DNA from: Solobacterium sp.
Lineage (GTDB): Bacteria > Bacillota_I > Bacilli_A > Erysipelotrichales > Erysipelotrichaceae
Length of the DNA stretch: 8,243 bases
Reading direction: 5' to 3'
Assembly: GCA_017514645.1 (NCBI GenBank)
Contig: JAFWJP010000241.1
Span: 1-8,243, forward strand
Positions 1 to 6,297 of the stretch are shown here, one piece after another (positions within the stretch are counted from its first letter, which is position 1; every line of letters begins with the position of its first letter). Below the pieces are notes generated by a model. That model saw nothing but the letters and a program-made list of their open reading frames with translations. It had not been told where the DNA came from and ran no database searches. A program made the translations under genes and the position numbers.

Positions 1-517
1 GTGATTTATCTCGCTTCTGAATACATTACCATCGCTCGTAGGGTGCTCCTTGATTGCATCATTGCCACGCACGAGTCTGAGGTCAGGGAACTCAGTATTG
101 AGAAGCTTCTTAAAATGCCCGTTTCCTATTACTCAGGGTGTTTGAGCGGAGAAAAAACAGCACAGCTGAATCAAGGTGTAGCAGGCTTCAGCCAGCTTAT
201 TAAAATCATGTGCAACGATGTTTTTGCCACCGTGTTGACCGCAGTATGTACGCTTATCCAGGTCTTTCTGAACGCACCTGGTATCATGGTCGGCATCATG
301 CTTCTTTACCTGATACTTACAGTCACGATTTCCGCATTTCAGATTCGTTCACAAAACGGTGTCAGAGAAAACATTTTAAGTCGCAGGAGAGTCATATCTG
401 ATCAATATCGTCTCCAATACAACGTTCTTGCTTTTCAGAATTCCGTTCCTCTTTGCATTGATGTCAATCGGAGAGGAGATATATGAACGCGGAAAACTCT
501 CGGATCTTCGCAGCTAA
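1..517 (+). pseudogene. ABC exporter membrane domain, partial and frameshifted
   Basis: The reading frame is open at base 1, so the gene begins outside the window. Residues 1-130 resemble the transmembrane part of a type-1 ABC exporter: a helix, then a segment reading LSIEKLLKMPVSYYSG that matches the usual 'Lr.klL.lp..yy...sGe' loop after helix 2, then two hydrophobic helices (about residues 70-115). Around bases 380-392 the coding sense passes from frame 1 to frame 2. Frame 2 then reads a further hydrophobic stretch (bases 395-475, with LLFRIPFLFALMSIG) and an 'ERGKLS' segment like the end of the ABC membrane domain, stopping at 515-517. In intact exporters about 80 residues separate these two parts, so an internal deletion as well as a frameshift is likely. 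No Walker A, LSGGQ or Walker B motif follows. I infer a dead remnant of an exporter whose cargo is unknown; the family call rests on pattern recognition only. Confidence 0.6.
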
Positions 518-540
518 GCCGGAGGCCAGTTGTATATTTT

Positions 541-600
541 ATGACAAACGTTTTGGATGAAATGCAAACAAAGCTGAATCAGGGGCAACTCGCATGGTAG
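541..600 (+). other. possible 19-aa leader peptide overlapping next start, or ABC remnant
   Basis: A short frame runs from ATG 541 to TAG 598-600 and ends inside the start of the next gene (ATGGTAG, with ATG at 594). A GGAGG lies at 521-525, but 15 bases before the ATG, which is longer than usual. The peptide (starting MTNVLDEMQTKLNQ) is hydrophilic. The arrangement would suit translational coupling. An equal alternative is that it is the decayed last helix region of the ABC exporter in a third frame, since the frame is also open upstream of 541. Real expression is unproven. Confidence 0.25.
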
Positions 601-1619
601 AGAAATATCGCTTTATATGCCCATTTTCCTCGCTGAACACTGCGGAGCGCATACGGGAAATCATCCGGGAGTTTGATGAATGGATATCTGATCCTCTTCT
701 TGCTGAACTGGCAGATAAATACGGCGGTTTTCAGGAACAGCTCCACTGCAAGGATTTCCGGTCACGGTTACAATATCTTTATGATTTTGCCTCTGTCTGG
801 GACTACAGGAAAAAACAGACTGCTGCAATAACAAAAGAAGGAGAAGCTGCACGGTGGCTGCTGAAAGATGATGAAGTCTCTGTTGGCAATACAGGCATCA
901 TTTATTCCACCGCGGATCGTCTTGGCTTGTCCGGCATTTATGATTCTGTGCTCAGTGAACCGGCCTTCATTCTTTCTCTGGGCGGTGCAAATCATGCAAA
1001 CATCAGCCGCACTTTGAGAACACTCGATTTATTGAAACGTATACAAGCGAAGGGACCGGATCATCTTCCTGTCATTGTAGGCCTTGGGTGCAGCAGAGCA
1101 TTATCGGATGATGAGAGGAAAAAGATAAGCGATTATGCTCCTGAAGCAAATACGGAATTTGATGCTATGAGTACTGCAATCGAGAAAGTATACGGTGCTG
1201 CTTTGCTTGATGAGACGACAGAACATGATGCAGATCCAAATAAAGTATCGATTGTTCGGAAATATCAGTCATGGGAATTTCCTGGTCTGCAGCTGTATTC
1301 CCTCTGTGCGCCGTCATCCGACCCGGATAGAAGAAGGGCAGATACAGGAGATACACTGGATTTCCTGATCCGGACTTTCAGGATTCAGCCTGAACAGAAA
1401 ATCATTAATATCACCTCTCCCATTTATGTCCCTCAGCAGCAGATCAAGTCATTGGACTATGCTGTTAAAAATCATCTGGAATTTGATACAATCGGATTTA
1501 GTCAGACAGATATTGCCAGGCCTGAGCCGATTAAATATCTGCAGGAAATCAAAGCAACAATTGATGCAATGGAACAATTTCTTCAAAACAATCAGATAGA
1601 GAATAAGGAGATTTCATAA
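594..1619 (+). CDS. uncharacterised 341-aa protein, distantly YdcF/DUF218-like
   Basis: Function is not known to me. The protein has no signal peptide or membrane segment, so it should be cytoplasmic. Residues 1-90 look helical. From about residue 119 the pattern becomes alternating beta/alpha: a hydrophobic strand ending in LGG (129-131), a second strand before a GLGCSRALSDDER motif (163-175), then an NTEFDAM segment (186-192). Further on are a conserved-looking block with APSSDP (239-244), RRR (246-248) and DTGDT (250-254), and a strand ending TSPIYVPQQQ (274-283). The order strand-GG, acidic helix, strand-TSP resembles the YdcF/SanA (DUF218) fold, where the last motif is usually 'vTspyH.pRa'; here the His and Arg are replaced. 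I believe similar uncharacterised proteins exist in actinobacteria but cannot confirm it. ATG 594 is the only start after an in-frame stop at 558-560, with AGGGG at 581-585 as ribosome site. Seven of 30 Ile codons are ATA, unlike the genes to the right, suggesting transfer. It lies behind a broken exporter gene. Confidence 0.6.
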   Translation: MVEKYRFICPFSSLNTAERIREIIREFDEWISDPLLAELADKYGGFQEQLHCKDFRSRLQYLYDFASVWDYRKKQTAAITKEGEAARWLLKDDEVSVGNTGIIYSTADRLGLSGIYDSVLSEPAFILSLGGANHANISRTLRTLDLLKRIQAKGPDHLPVIVGLGCSRALSDDERKKISDYAPEANTEFDAMSTAIEKVYGAALLDETTEHDADPNKVSIVRKYQSWEFPGLQLYSLCAPSSDPDRRRADTGDTLDFLIRTFRIQPEQKIINITSPIYVPQQQIKSLDYAVKNHLEFDTIGFSQTDIARPEPIKYLQEIKATIDAMEQFLQNNQIENKEIS

Positions 1620-1686
1620 AAACACAAAGAAAACCAGGTATTTGCTGCGCCAGCATGACTGCGGCAGGAAGGATCGATAAAAACTG

Positions 1687-2100
1687 ATGAAATACACATA
1701 TCTGAAGAAGGTGATTATGGCTGTTCTGGCTGGTGCTGTATTGTTTGCCGGCTGTACAGGCAGCACGGATGAGAGTGCAGCACCGGTATACACACAGATC
1801 AGCCAGGAAACAGCGAAAGAGATGATGGCTGAAGATGATGGTCATATCATCGTGGATGTCCGCAGGCAGGACGAATATGATGAAGGACATATTCCCGGTG
1901 CCGTTCTGATTCCGAACGAGAGTATCGGCACTGAAATGCCCGAGGAACTGCCTGACCTAGATCAGATCATCCTGATCTACTGCCGCAGCGGGAACCGCAG
2001 TAAACAGGCAGCGCAGAAACTTGCAGATATCGGCTATACGAACGTATATGAATTCGGCGGAATCATGGACTGGACAGGACCGATCGAGCTCACAGACTGA
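1687..2100 (+). CDS. rhodanese-domain lipoprotein
   Basis: This is a secreted, membrane-anchored single-domain rhodanese of 137 aa. Residues 1-22 form a lipoprotein signal: Lys at 2, 7 and 8, a hydrophobic core, and the lipobox-like FAGC with the lipidated Cys at 23 (Phe at -3 is less usual than Leu). A short Ser/Thr-rich linker follows. The rhodanese fold covers about residues 36-135, with the DVR strand motif (57-59), the EGHIPGA motif (66-72), and the active-site loop CRSGNRS starting at Cys99, which would carry a persulfide. The catalytic Cys and the Arg at 104 are present, so the protein is probably active in sulfur transfer or thiol chemistry on the outer face of the membrane; the true acceptor is unknown. 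The start is preceded by AGGAAGGA at 1666-1673, a somewhat long spacing of 13. The SseB-family gene follows after 22 bases, suggesting an operon. Confidence 0.88.
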   Translation: MKYTYLKKVIMAVLAGAVLFAGCTGSTDESAAPVYTQISQETAKEMMAEDDGHIIVDVRRQDEYDEGHIPGAVLIPNESIGTEMPEELPDLDQIILIYCRSGNRSKQAAQKLADIGYTNVYEFGGIMDWTGPIELTD

Positions 2101-2110
2101 AGCCGTAGAA

Positions 2111-2119
2111 AGGACAGGA
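2111..2119 (+). promoter_or_regulatory. ribosome binding site fixing the SseB start
   Basis: AGGACAGGA ends three bases before ATG 2123. The frame is open further up, to an ATG at 2021, but that part would overlap the 3' end of the rhodanese gene and gives unrelated residues. The downstream start is therefore preferred. Confidence 0.7.
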
Positions 2120-2122
2120 ATC

Positions 2123-2938
2123 ATGATCGACGTAAACAAACCGGTGGAAAACCCGGAACTGAGCGCGCTGTTTGAAGAACGCAGGAGTGCCCGGCAGGAC
2201 CAGTACAACGATATTCATAACCGGATCGCGAAGGAGATCGCACTCCATGCACATCTTCTGGCTGTCATTGAAATGGATCCGGAAGTGGTAAAAACAGAAG
2301 AAGGGAAAGCGGTCATCCGGAAAGATACAGTATTGTCATTTGCTATGTTTACCGACAAGGAAGGTCATGTATTTATGCCGGTGTTTACCGACTGGCCGTC
2401 ACTCTATGCCGGGGAACTCTACAAAGACAAGGCGGTACAGACGCTGATCGTCAGCTTTGACGACATTGTCGCTGTAACAAACGGAAATGCCGGGGCAGTT
2501 GTCAATCCGTTTACAGATAATTTCGTAATCACGCCGGCGAATCTTGCCCGGATGAAGACCCAGAAAGAGATCGAACAGAACGGTGTCTCGGAACAGGTCA
2601 TACAGAAGGATACGACGGTGCAGATCGGTGATCCTGCAGATATGCCGGAGGAGATGGTCAAAGCAGTAACCGCCTATGCCGGGAAAGATTCCAGCATTCA
2701 GGCAGTCTGGCTGAAACTGATGATCCGGGACGGAGAAAAGAGCTGGCTGCTTATCGTGGATCATACCGGCGACAGGAACAAAGTGTTCAAGGGAATCGTG
2801 GATGCCGCAATGCCGCACAATCACAGCGGGATGTACATCGACATGCTGGAATACCGAAGCACAGCCGGGAGAAACGCTTCCAGGGGAGAACCGATCTATC
2901 GGAAGAAGAAAGGGTTGTTCAGCTTTCTGAAGTATTAA
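2123..2938 (+). CDS. SseB family protein (two-domain)
   Basis: The 271-aa product has the layout of SseB-family proteins, named from the E. coli 'enhanced serine sensitivity' protein, whose molecular role is still not settled. The N-terminal SseB domain runs from about residue 8 to 130 and starts with the typical 'NPEL..LFEE' stretch. It continues through a strand-rich part (LSFAMFTDKEGHVFMPVFTDW) and an 'IVAVTNGNAGAVVNPFTDNFVI' region, whose NPF/FvI elements are characteristic. The C-terminal domain covers about 150-255, with KLMIRDGEKSWLLIVDHTGD and a 'HNHSGMYIDM' block. The last residues are basic and end in an aromatic run (KKKGLFSFLKY). No signal peptide is present, so it should be cytoplasmic. 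It sits between a rhodanese lipoprotein and a cupin with short gaps, so co-transcription is likely. I do not assign the symbol sseB because neither orthology nor function can be tested here. Confidence 0.85.
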   Translation: MIDVNKPVENPELSALFEERRSARQDQYNDIHNRIAKEIALHAHLLAVIEMDPEVVKTEEGKAVIRKDTVLSFAMFTDKEGHVFMPVFTDWPSLYAGELYKDKAVQTLIVSFDDIVAVTNGNAGAVVNPFTDNFVITPANLARMKTQKEIEQNGVSEQVIQKDTTVQIGDPADMPEEMVKAVTAYAGKDSSIQAVWLKLMIRDGEKSWLLIVDHTGDRNKVFKGIVDAAMPHNHSGMYIDMLEYRSTAGRNASRGEPIYRKKKGLFSFLKY

Positions 2939-2968
2939 TTACAGATACAGAACAATGAGGTAATCAGA

Positions 2969-3328
2969 ATGAAAACAATCAGAGGAAATGACGCAGTCTT
3001 TATGGATAAAGGCAACGGCAGCGCACTGGCAGAATTCATCGGCCGCAATGCAGGCATTGAACGCAGTGTGTACGGAATCGCCAGAACCAGACTGAACAAA
3101 GGTGCGTTTGAAGAGAAACATCATCACAACAATACGGAAGAAATCTATCTGTTCGTCAAAGGCAGCTGCGTTATGCGGATCAACGGAACAGAAGAACGCT
3201 TTTCTGCCGGAGATCTCCTGGTTGCGGAGACCGGTGATGAACATGAGATCCTGGAAGCGCTGGAGGATACGGAATTCTGGGTCCTTACCGTTCCGGCATT
3301 TGATCCGGAAGACTATATCGTCGGATAG
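2969..3328 (+). CDS. single-domain cupin protein
   Basis: The 119-aa protein is a small cupin_2-type beta barrel. Cupin motif 1 fits exactly: Gly45, five residues, His51-x-His53, four residues, Glu58, six residues, Gly65. Motif 2 fits with changes: Gly81, Gly89 and His92 are in place, but the usual Pro is Glu87 and the usual Asn is Glu96. The metal-binding set would be His51, His53, Glu58 and His92, so binding of a divalent metal is likely. Such proteins may be small-molecule isomerases, dioxygenases or sugar-binding sensors; the sequence does not decide. The start ATG has GAGG at 2956-2959 with a spacing of 9. It begins 30 bases after the SseB-family gene and looks co-transcribed with it. 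No export signal is seen. Confidence 0.85.
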   Translation: MKTIRGNDAVFMDKGNGSALAEFIGRNAGIERSVYGIARTRLNKGAFEEKHHHNNTEEIYLFVKGSCVMRINGTEERFSAGDLLVAETGDEHEILEALEDTEFWVLTVPAFDPEDYIVG

Positions 3329-3329
3329 A

Positions 3330-3344
3330 ACCGGTCAAACCGGT
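3330..3344 (+). repeat. small hairpin after cupin gene
   Basis: Two copies of the palindrome ACCGGT are separated by CAA, beginning two bases after the cupin stop codon. They can pair as a 6-bp stem with a 3-base loop. No T tract follows closely (GAACAATGTCTTCTTC), so it is a weak terminator or 3'-end stabiliser at best. The rest of the 93-base gap before the next gene shows no clear promoter. Confidence 0.35.
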
Positions 3345-3405
3345 GAACAATGTCTTCTTCAGAGTTCTGTCAGGAAAAATGTATCAATGAAATGCTAGTG
3401 TAAGA

Positions 3406-3415
3406 TCGGAGGTGG
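3406..3415 (+). promoter_or_regulatory. ribosome binding site of zinc-ribbon gene
   Basis: TCGGAGGTGG lies just before ATG 3422, with the GGAGG core at 3408-3412 and a spacing of 9. It is a near-perfect anti-16S match and supports this start. Confidence 0.7.
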
Positions 3416-3421
3416 AAAACG

Positions 3422-3862
3422 ATGGGATACGGATATATGTTCAATTGCCGTAAATGCGGATATCAAGCGGAAGGATATGAGGGATTCGGTTTCCTGTTTC
3501 CTGCGGAATACCGCAGTGTTCAGCAAAGAGCCCGGGAAGGTCTGTACGGAGAAGAACTGCAGAAATATCTGATGCAGCACCCGGAAACGCAGGTCAATGC
3601 AGAAAATATCGTTGTTGTATGTGAGGACTGCGGACATCTGGAATCTGTACCGGAACTTTCAGTATATCTGCCGAAAGACAGCAGTGGATCATCGACGGAA
3701 GATATCGCTTATCTTACAGCTATGGATCTGCAGGAGCGCTATACGCTGTTCAGAGAGTATCAGCACAGGTGTGAACGGTGCGGGGCAGAATGCACGAAGC
3801 AGATCCGGAACACCAGGAATACCGCTGTCCGGTATGCGGAGAAGTGCTGGAGAAATCCCTGA
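3422..3862 (+). CDS. zinc-ribbon protein, C-terminus altered by frameshift
   Basis: The 146-aa product as written has three Cys-x2-Cys knuckles: Cys9/Cys12, Cys67/Cys70 and Cys117/Cys120. The first two would close one zinc site across a helical insert (about residues 28-60). The third has no partner in this frame; the last 23 residues are Arg/Asn-rich and meaningless. If one A is restored in the GAATG at 3788-3792, the frame runs on to 3876. It then reads EMHEADPEHQEYRCPVCG and further, giving 151 aa with a fourth knuckle (Cys136/Cys139) that completes a second zinc ribbon. This strongly suggests a one-base deletion, real or a sequencing error. Function is unknown: two ribbons of this kind may bind nucleic acid or a protein, or hold zinc structurally. 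No close family name comes to mind. It follows the cupin gene by 93 bases and is the last gene before the terminator. Confidence 0.7.
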   Translation: MGYGYMFNCRKCGYQAEGYEGFGFLFPAEYRSVQQRAREGLYGEELQKYLMQHPETQVNAENIVVVCEDCGHLESVPELSVYLPKDSSGSSTEDIAYLTAMDLQERYTLFREYQHRCERCGAECTKQIRNTRNTAVRYAEKCWRNP

Positions 3863-3876
3863 TCAACTGGGACTGA
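3790..3876 (+). other. displaced C-terminal coding segment of zinc-ribbon protein
   Basis: In the -1 frame relative to the gene above, this stretch encodes MHEADPEHQEY, then RCPVCGEVLEK, then a short tail ending in Asp and TGA at 3874-3876. It has the look of real zinc-ribbon coding sequence and no start or ribosome site of its own. No slippery heptamer precedes the switch, so programmed frameshifting is unlikely. Confidence 0.65.
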
Positions 3877-3925
3877 GATCAGGTGAAGATTCCGGCGCCG
3901 TTCGATCATGGCACAAACAAAAAAG

Positions 3926-3959
3926 GACCTGTCTGTAAACCGGACAGGTCTTTATTATA
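3926..3959. terminator. bidirectional intrinsic terminator between convergent genes
   Basis: GACCTGTCTG (3926-3935) pairs with CGGACAGGTC (3941-3950) around a 5-base loop; the stem is 10 bp with one G-U pair on the plus strand. TTTATTATA follows at 3951-3959, ending plus-strand transcripts. On the other side, A-rich sequence at 3912-3924 gives CTTTTTTGTTTG on the minus strand, so it can also end the molybdenum-enzyme transcript whose stop codon is at 3966-3968. Confidence 0.9.
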
Positions 3960-3965
3960 TGTTGC

Positions 3966-6089
3966 TCAGGCTTTTCTGATGTTGCAGTAGACACTGCGGT
4001 AGGCCGGATACCCGGAATACGGATCACAGAGTTCCCGGTAGGGAATGATACTGTTGATATCCCTCTCCGGATAGCCGTGATAGACAAACAGCTGGCCTTC
4101 GCTGACAGTATTGGTCGGATTGGCTTTGAATGTCAGACTGCCGATGGAAGTGACGATCTCAACATCATCATACATATCAATGCCGAGTTTTCTGCAGTCT
4201 TCCGGATTGATTTCAACCATCGGATCCGGCATCAGACTTCTCTCCCATGGTGAACCATGAAGCCGGGAATGGATCACATGCGGCATTCTTGCGCCGGAAC
4301 ACAGCATGAACGGATATTTCTCCGGATCCGGATTGACCGGCGGTGTATAGGTCGGCAATGGATCGAGACCCCACTCGGGATGTGCCCCGATGATTTCGCT
4401 GTACAGTTCGATCTTTCCGGTCGGTGTCCGCCATCCGTGTTCCATATACCATTCAGAGGACTTCACACCGACGCCCTCGATTTTCGTGAATCCATCATTC
4501 TTCATGACTTCATCCAGATCGACCGGCAGATCACGGAAGATATACTTCACAGCGTTCTCATAGCCGGAACAGAGGACCGGATCATCGATTCCCATCACAT
4601 TTGCCAGTTCGGTGATGATATCCACATCGCGCTTGCTTTCACCCAGAGGCTCTACCACCGGTTTGGTATACATGATATAGCAGCCGGGATAGCCTTTGAA
4701 CTCACTGCGTTCCATCGACGTACAGCACGGCAGAATGATATCCGCCCACTTCGCACTGTCCGTCATGAACAGATCCACATCAACGAAGAAATCCAGTTTC
4801 CGGAACGCTTCCAGTACCTTGCCGTCTTCCGCAAACATCCGGTAGTTCATTCCGTGGGCATACAGGGCTTTGATGGAGTGTTCGTCCTGGTTCAGGATAT
4901 TCTGGGCAAGATCATTGGCCTGCATATCCCTGCGCAGTTCATACCACAGGGGATGAACATCTGCACCGACGGCCTTGTCCGCATGTTCCGGGTAAGTTTC
5001 GAACATGAACTCCCGCTCATGGGTATCATAGCCGGTCGTACGTTCCGAGAAGGTTCCTTCACTCGGATACTGCCCGCCCGGTGTACCGATATTCCCGGTG
5101 ATCGCCAGCAGGGACATGATGCACCGGTAGTTCTGCATGCCGTTGTGATGATGTGCCAGCGGTGCGGAGCTTTCAGAGATGGACATGGTTTCCGCATCGC
5201 GGATCATTTCCACGGCTTTCCGGATATCCGCAGCCGGAACACCGGTCAGCTCTTCACCTTTCTCCAGCGTATAATCCTTCACGCTTTCCGCGTACTGTTC
5301 AAACCCGTGTACATACTTGTCGATGTACTCTTTGTCGATCCAGCCGTTCTGGATCAGCTGGTTGGCGATCGTCAGTGCCAGGGCACCGTCTGTACCCAGA
5401 CGCGGACGCAGATGCAGATCCGCAAACCGTGCAGATGCCGGGGTGATCCGCGGATCCACAACGATATATTTCAGACCGGTCAGTTTCTTGAGCTTTTCAA
5501 TTCCTTTCGGAAGACGGTACATGGAATAGTATCCGTTGGCAGCCCAGCCGATGAACAGTTTGGTCATGACATTCATACCCATTTCCATTCCGGTTGCGCA
5601 CTGCCAGGCCATGAGACCTGACGCAAAGCAGGAAGAGTGTTCCGTACCGTAGCTCTGACTGCCGAAGGAATGCGCAAAGCGGGCCAGCATACTCCGGTAC
5701 CACTTGTTGTATCCGGAATAGAACGCAACTTTATCCGCACCGTACTGCGCCTTGATCCCGTTCAGTTTCTCCGCAATCTCGGCATACGCTTCTTCCCAGG
5801 TGATCCGCTCGAATTTTCCTTCACCGCGTTCACCGGTTCTCCGCATCGGATACAGCAGTCTGTCCTTGCGGTACAGATATTCCCGGTTGGACAGTCCCTT
5901 GGTGCAGAGAGCACCCTTGGAATCGGGATGTTCATCCCAGCCTTCCACCTTGATCACTTTTCCATCCTTGACATAACAGGTCAGACCACAGTGCGGCGCA
6001 GGTGAACAGATCGCGCAGATCGAATGCTTGATCTCGATTCCGGTATCTTCACCCGGCAGTTTCGCTTTGAGAGCGTCGAATTCAGCCAT
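3966..6089 (-). CDS. molybdopterin-dependent oxidoreductase, cytoplasmic, substrate unknown
   Basis: The 707-aa protein belongs to the DMSO-reductase superfamily of Mo/W-bis-MGD enzymes. The [4Fe-4S] domain (about 20-75) has Cys25, Cys28, Cys34 and Cys62, with an extra Cys38; the gap of five residues between Cys28 and Cys34 is two longer than the common spacing. CTKG (62-65) keeps the conserved Lys expected to pass electrons between cluster and cofactor. The catalytic domain spans about 78-490, with Cys154 in HSSCFASG as the likely Mo ligand. The C-terminal cofactor-binding domain (about 590-705) ends in CNIRKA. Formate dehydrogenases have His after the ligand Cys; here it is Phe155. Acetylene hydratase has Asp after the second cluster Cys; here it is Ser29. 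Neither assignment is supported. There is no Tat signal at the N-terminus, so it works in the cytoplasm, and no FeS, flavin or membrane partner lies beside it. The start has GGAGG at plus-strand 6100-6104, spacing 10. It diverges from the racemase gene. Confidence 0.9.
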   Translation of the reverse strand: MAEFDALKAKLPGEDTGIEIKHSICAICSPAPHCGLTCYVKDGKVIKVEGWDEHPDSKGALCTKGLSNREYLYRKDRLLYPMRRTGERGEGKFERITWEEAYAEIAEKLNGIKAQYGADKVAFYSGYNKWYRSMLARFAHSFGSQSYGTEHSSCFASGLMAWQCATGMEMGMNVMTKLFIGWAANGYYSMYRLPKGIEKLKKLTGLKYIVVDPRITPASARFADLHLRPRLGTDGALALTIANQLIQNGWIDKEYIDKYVHGFEQYAESVKDYTLEKGEELTGVPAADIRKAVEMIRDAETMSISESSAPLAHHHNGMQNYRCIMSLLAITGNIGTPGGQYPSEGTFSERTTGYDTHEREFMFETYPEHADKAVGADVHPLWYELRRDMQANDLAQNILNQDEHSIKALYAHGMNYRMFAEDGKVLEAFRKLDFFVDVDLFMTDSAKWADIILPCCTSMERSEFKGYPGCYIMYTKPVVEPLGESKRDVDIITELANVMGIDDPVLCSGYENAVKYIFRDLPVDLDEVMKNDGFTKIEGVGVKSSEWYMEHGWRTPTGKIELYSEIIGAHPEWGLDPLPTYTPPVNPDPEKYPFMLCSGARMPHVIHSRLHGSPWERSLMPDPMVEINPEDCRKLGIDMYDDVEIVTSIGSLTFKANPTNTVSEGQLFVYHGYPERDINSIIPYRELCDPYSGYPAYRSVYCNIRKA

Positions 6090-6125
6090 TGTGTAAGTTC
6101 CTCCGCTTCTGGTTGATGTTGTGCT

Positions 6126-6186
6126 GAAACACTGTGTGCCGGTGCAGAAAACAGATTCTGTGCTGTAATCGTATGATCAGTGTTTC
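6126..6186. repeat. 9-bp inverted repeat in the shared intergenic region
   Basis: GAAACACTG (6126-6134) and CAGTGTTTC (6178-6186) are perfect reverse complements, separated by 43 bases. Between them a smaller repeat CAGAA (6145-6149) and TTCTG (6156-6160) could form an inner hairpin. A further GAAAC at 6197-6201 pairs in sequence with the GTTTC at 6182-6186. The unit lies in the likely 5' leader of the molybdenum-enzyme mRNA. It could be two half-sites of an operator, an RNA fold, or chance. Confidence 0.4.
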
Positions 6187-6202
6187 CCATGTATCTGAAA
6201 CT

Positions 6203-6211
6203 ATCATATCA
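6203..6211 (-). promoter_or_regulatory. candidate extended -10 promoter for the molybdenum enzyme
   Basis: Read on the minus strand this is TGATATGAT, that is TGn followed by TATGAT, an extended -10 element with one mismatch from TATAAT. No good -35 is found 17 bases further up. A start near 6196 would give a leader of about 107 bases that contains the inverted repeat. Confidence 0.35.
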
Positions 6212-6266
6212 TGATTTCCGTATCTCCCGGAGAGAACTCCGATGAGCGGAAAACCGGATTTCTTAA

Positions 6267-6272
6267 TATAAT
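6267..6272 (+). promoter_or_regulatory. candidate -10 box for the racemase-bcp-yaaA operon
   Basis: A perfect TATAAT lies in AT-rich sequence 25 bases before the racemase start codon. It would place transcription start near 6279, just before the ribosome site GGAG at 6287-6290. No recognisable -35 lies at the right distance, so the promoter may be weak or need an activator. Confidence 0.4.
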
Positions 6273-6297
6273 AGATATAACAGAACGGAGAAATGCG

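Noticed and set aside
1643..1655. Hairpin TGCTG-CGC-CAGCA after the 594-1619 gene as a terminator
   Set aside because: The stem is only 5 bp and no T tract follows, so it cannot be called an intrinsic terminator.
3780..3795. Programmed -1 frameshift in the zinc-ribbon gene
   Set aside because: No X-XXY-YYZ slippery heptamer or downstream pseudoknot is evident; a simple one-base deletion explains the pattern better.
4257..5621. Long 454-codon open frame on the plus strand opposite the molybdenum-enzyme gene
   Set aside because: The frame is the complement of a clear conserved coding sequence; its product is rich in His, Arg and Ile without recognisable domains, and no ribosome site is seen. 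It is a shadow frame.
6090..6297. Hidden small gene in the divergent intergenic region
   Set aside because: The open frames crossing it are extensions of the two flanking genes' frames or overlaps with them, without ribosome sites; the region is better read as regulatory.
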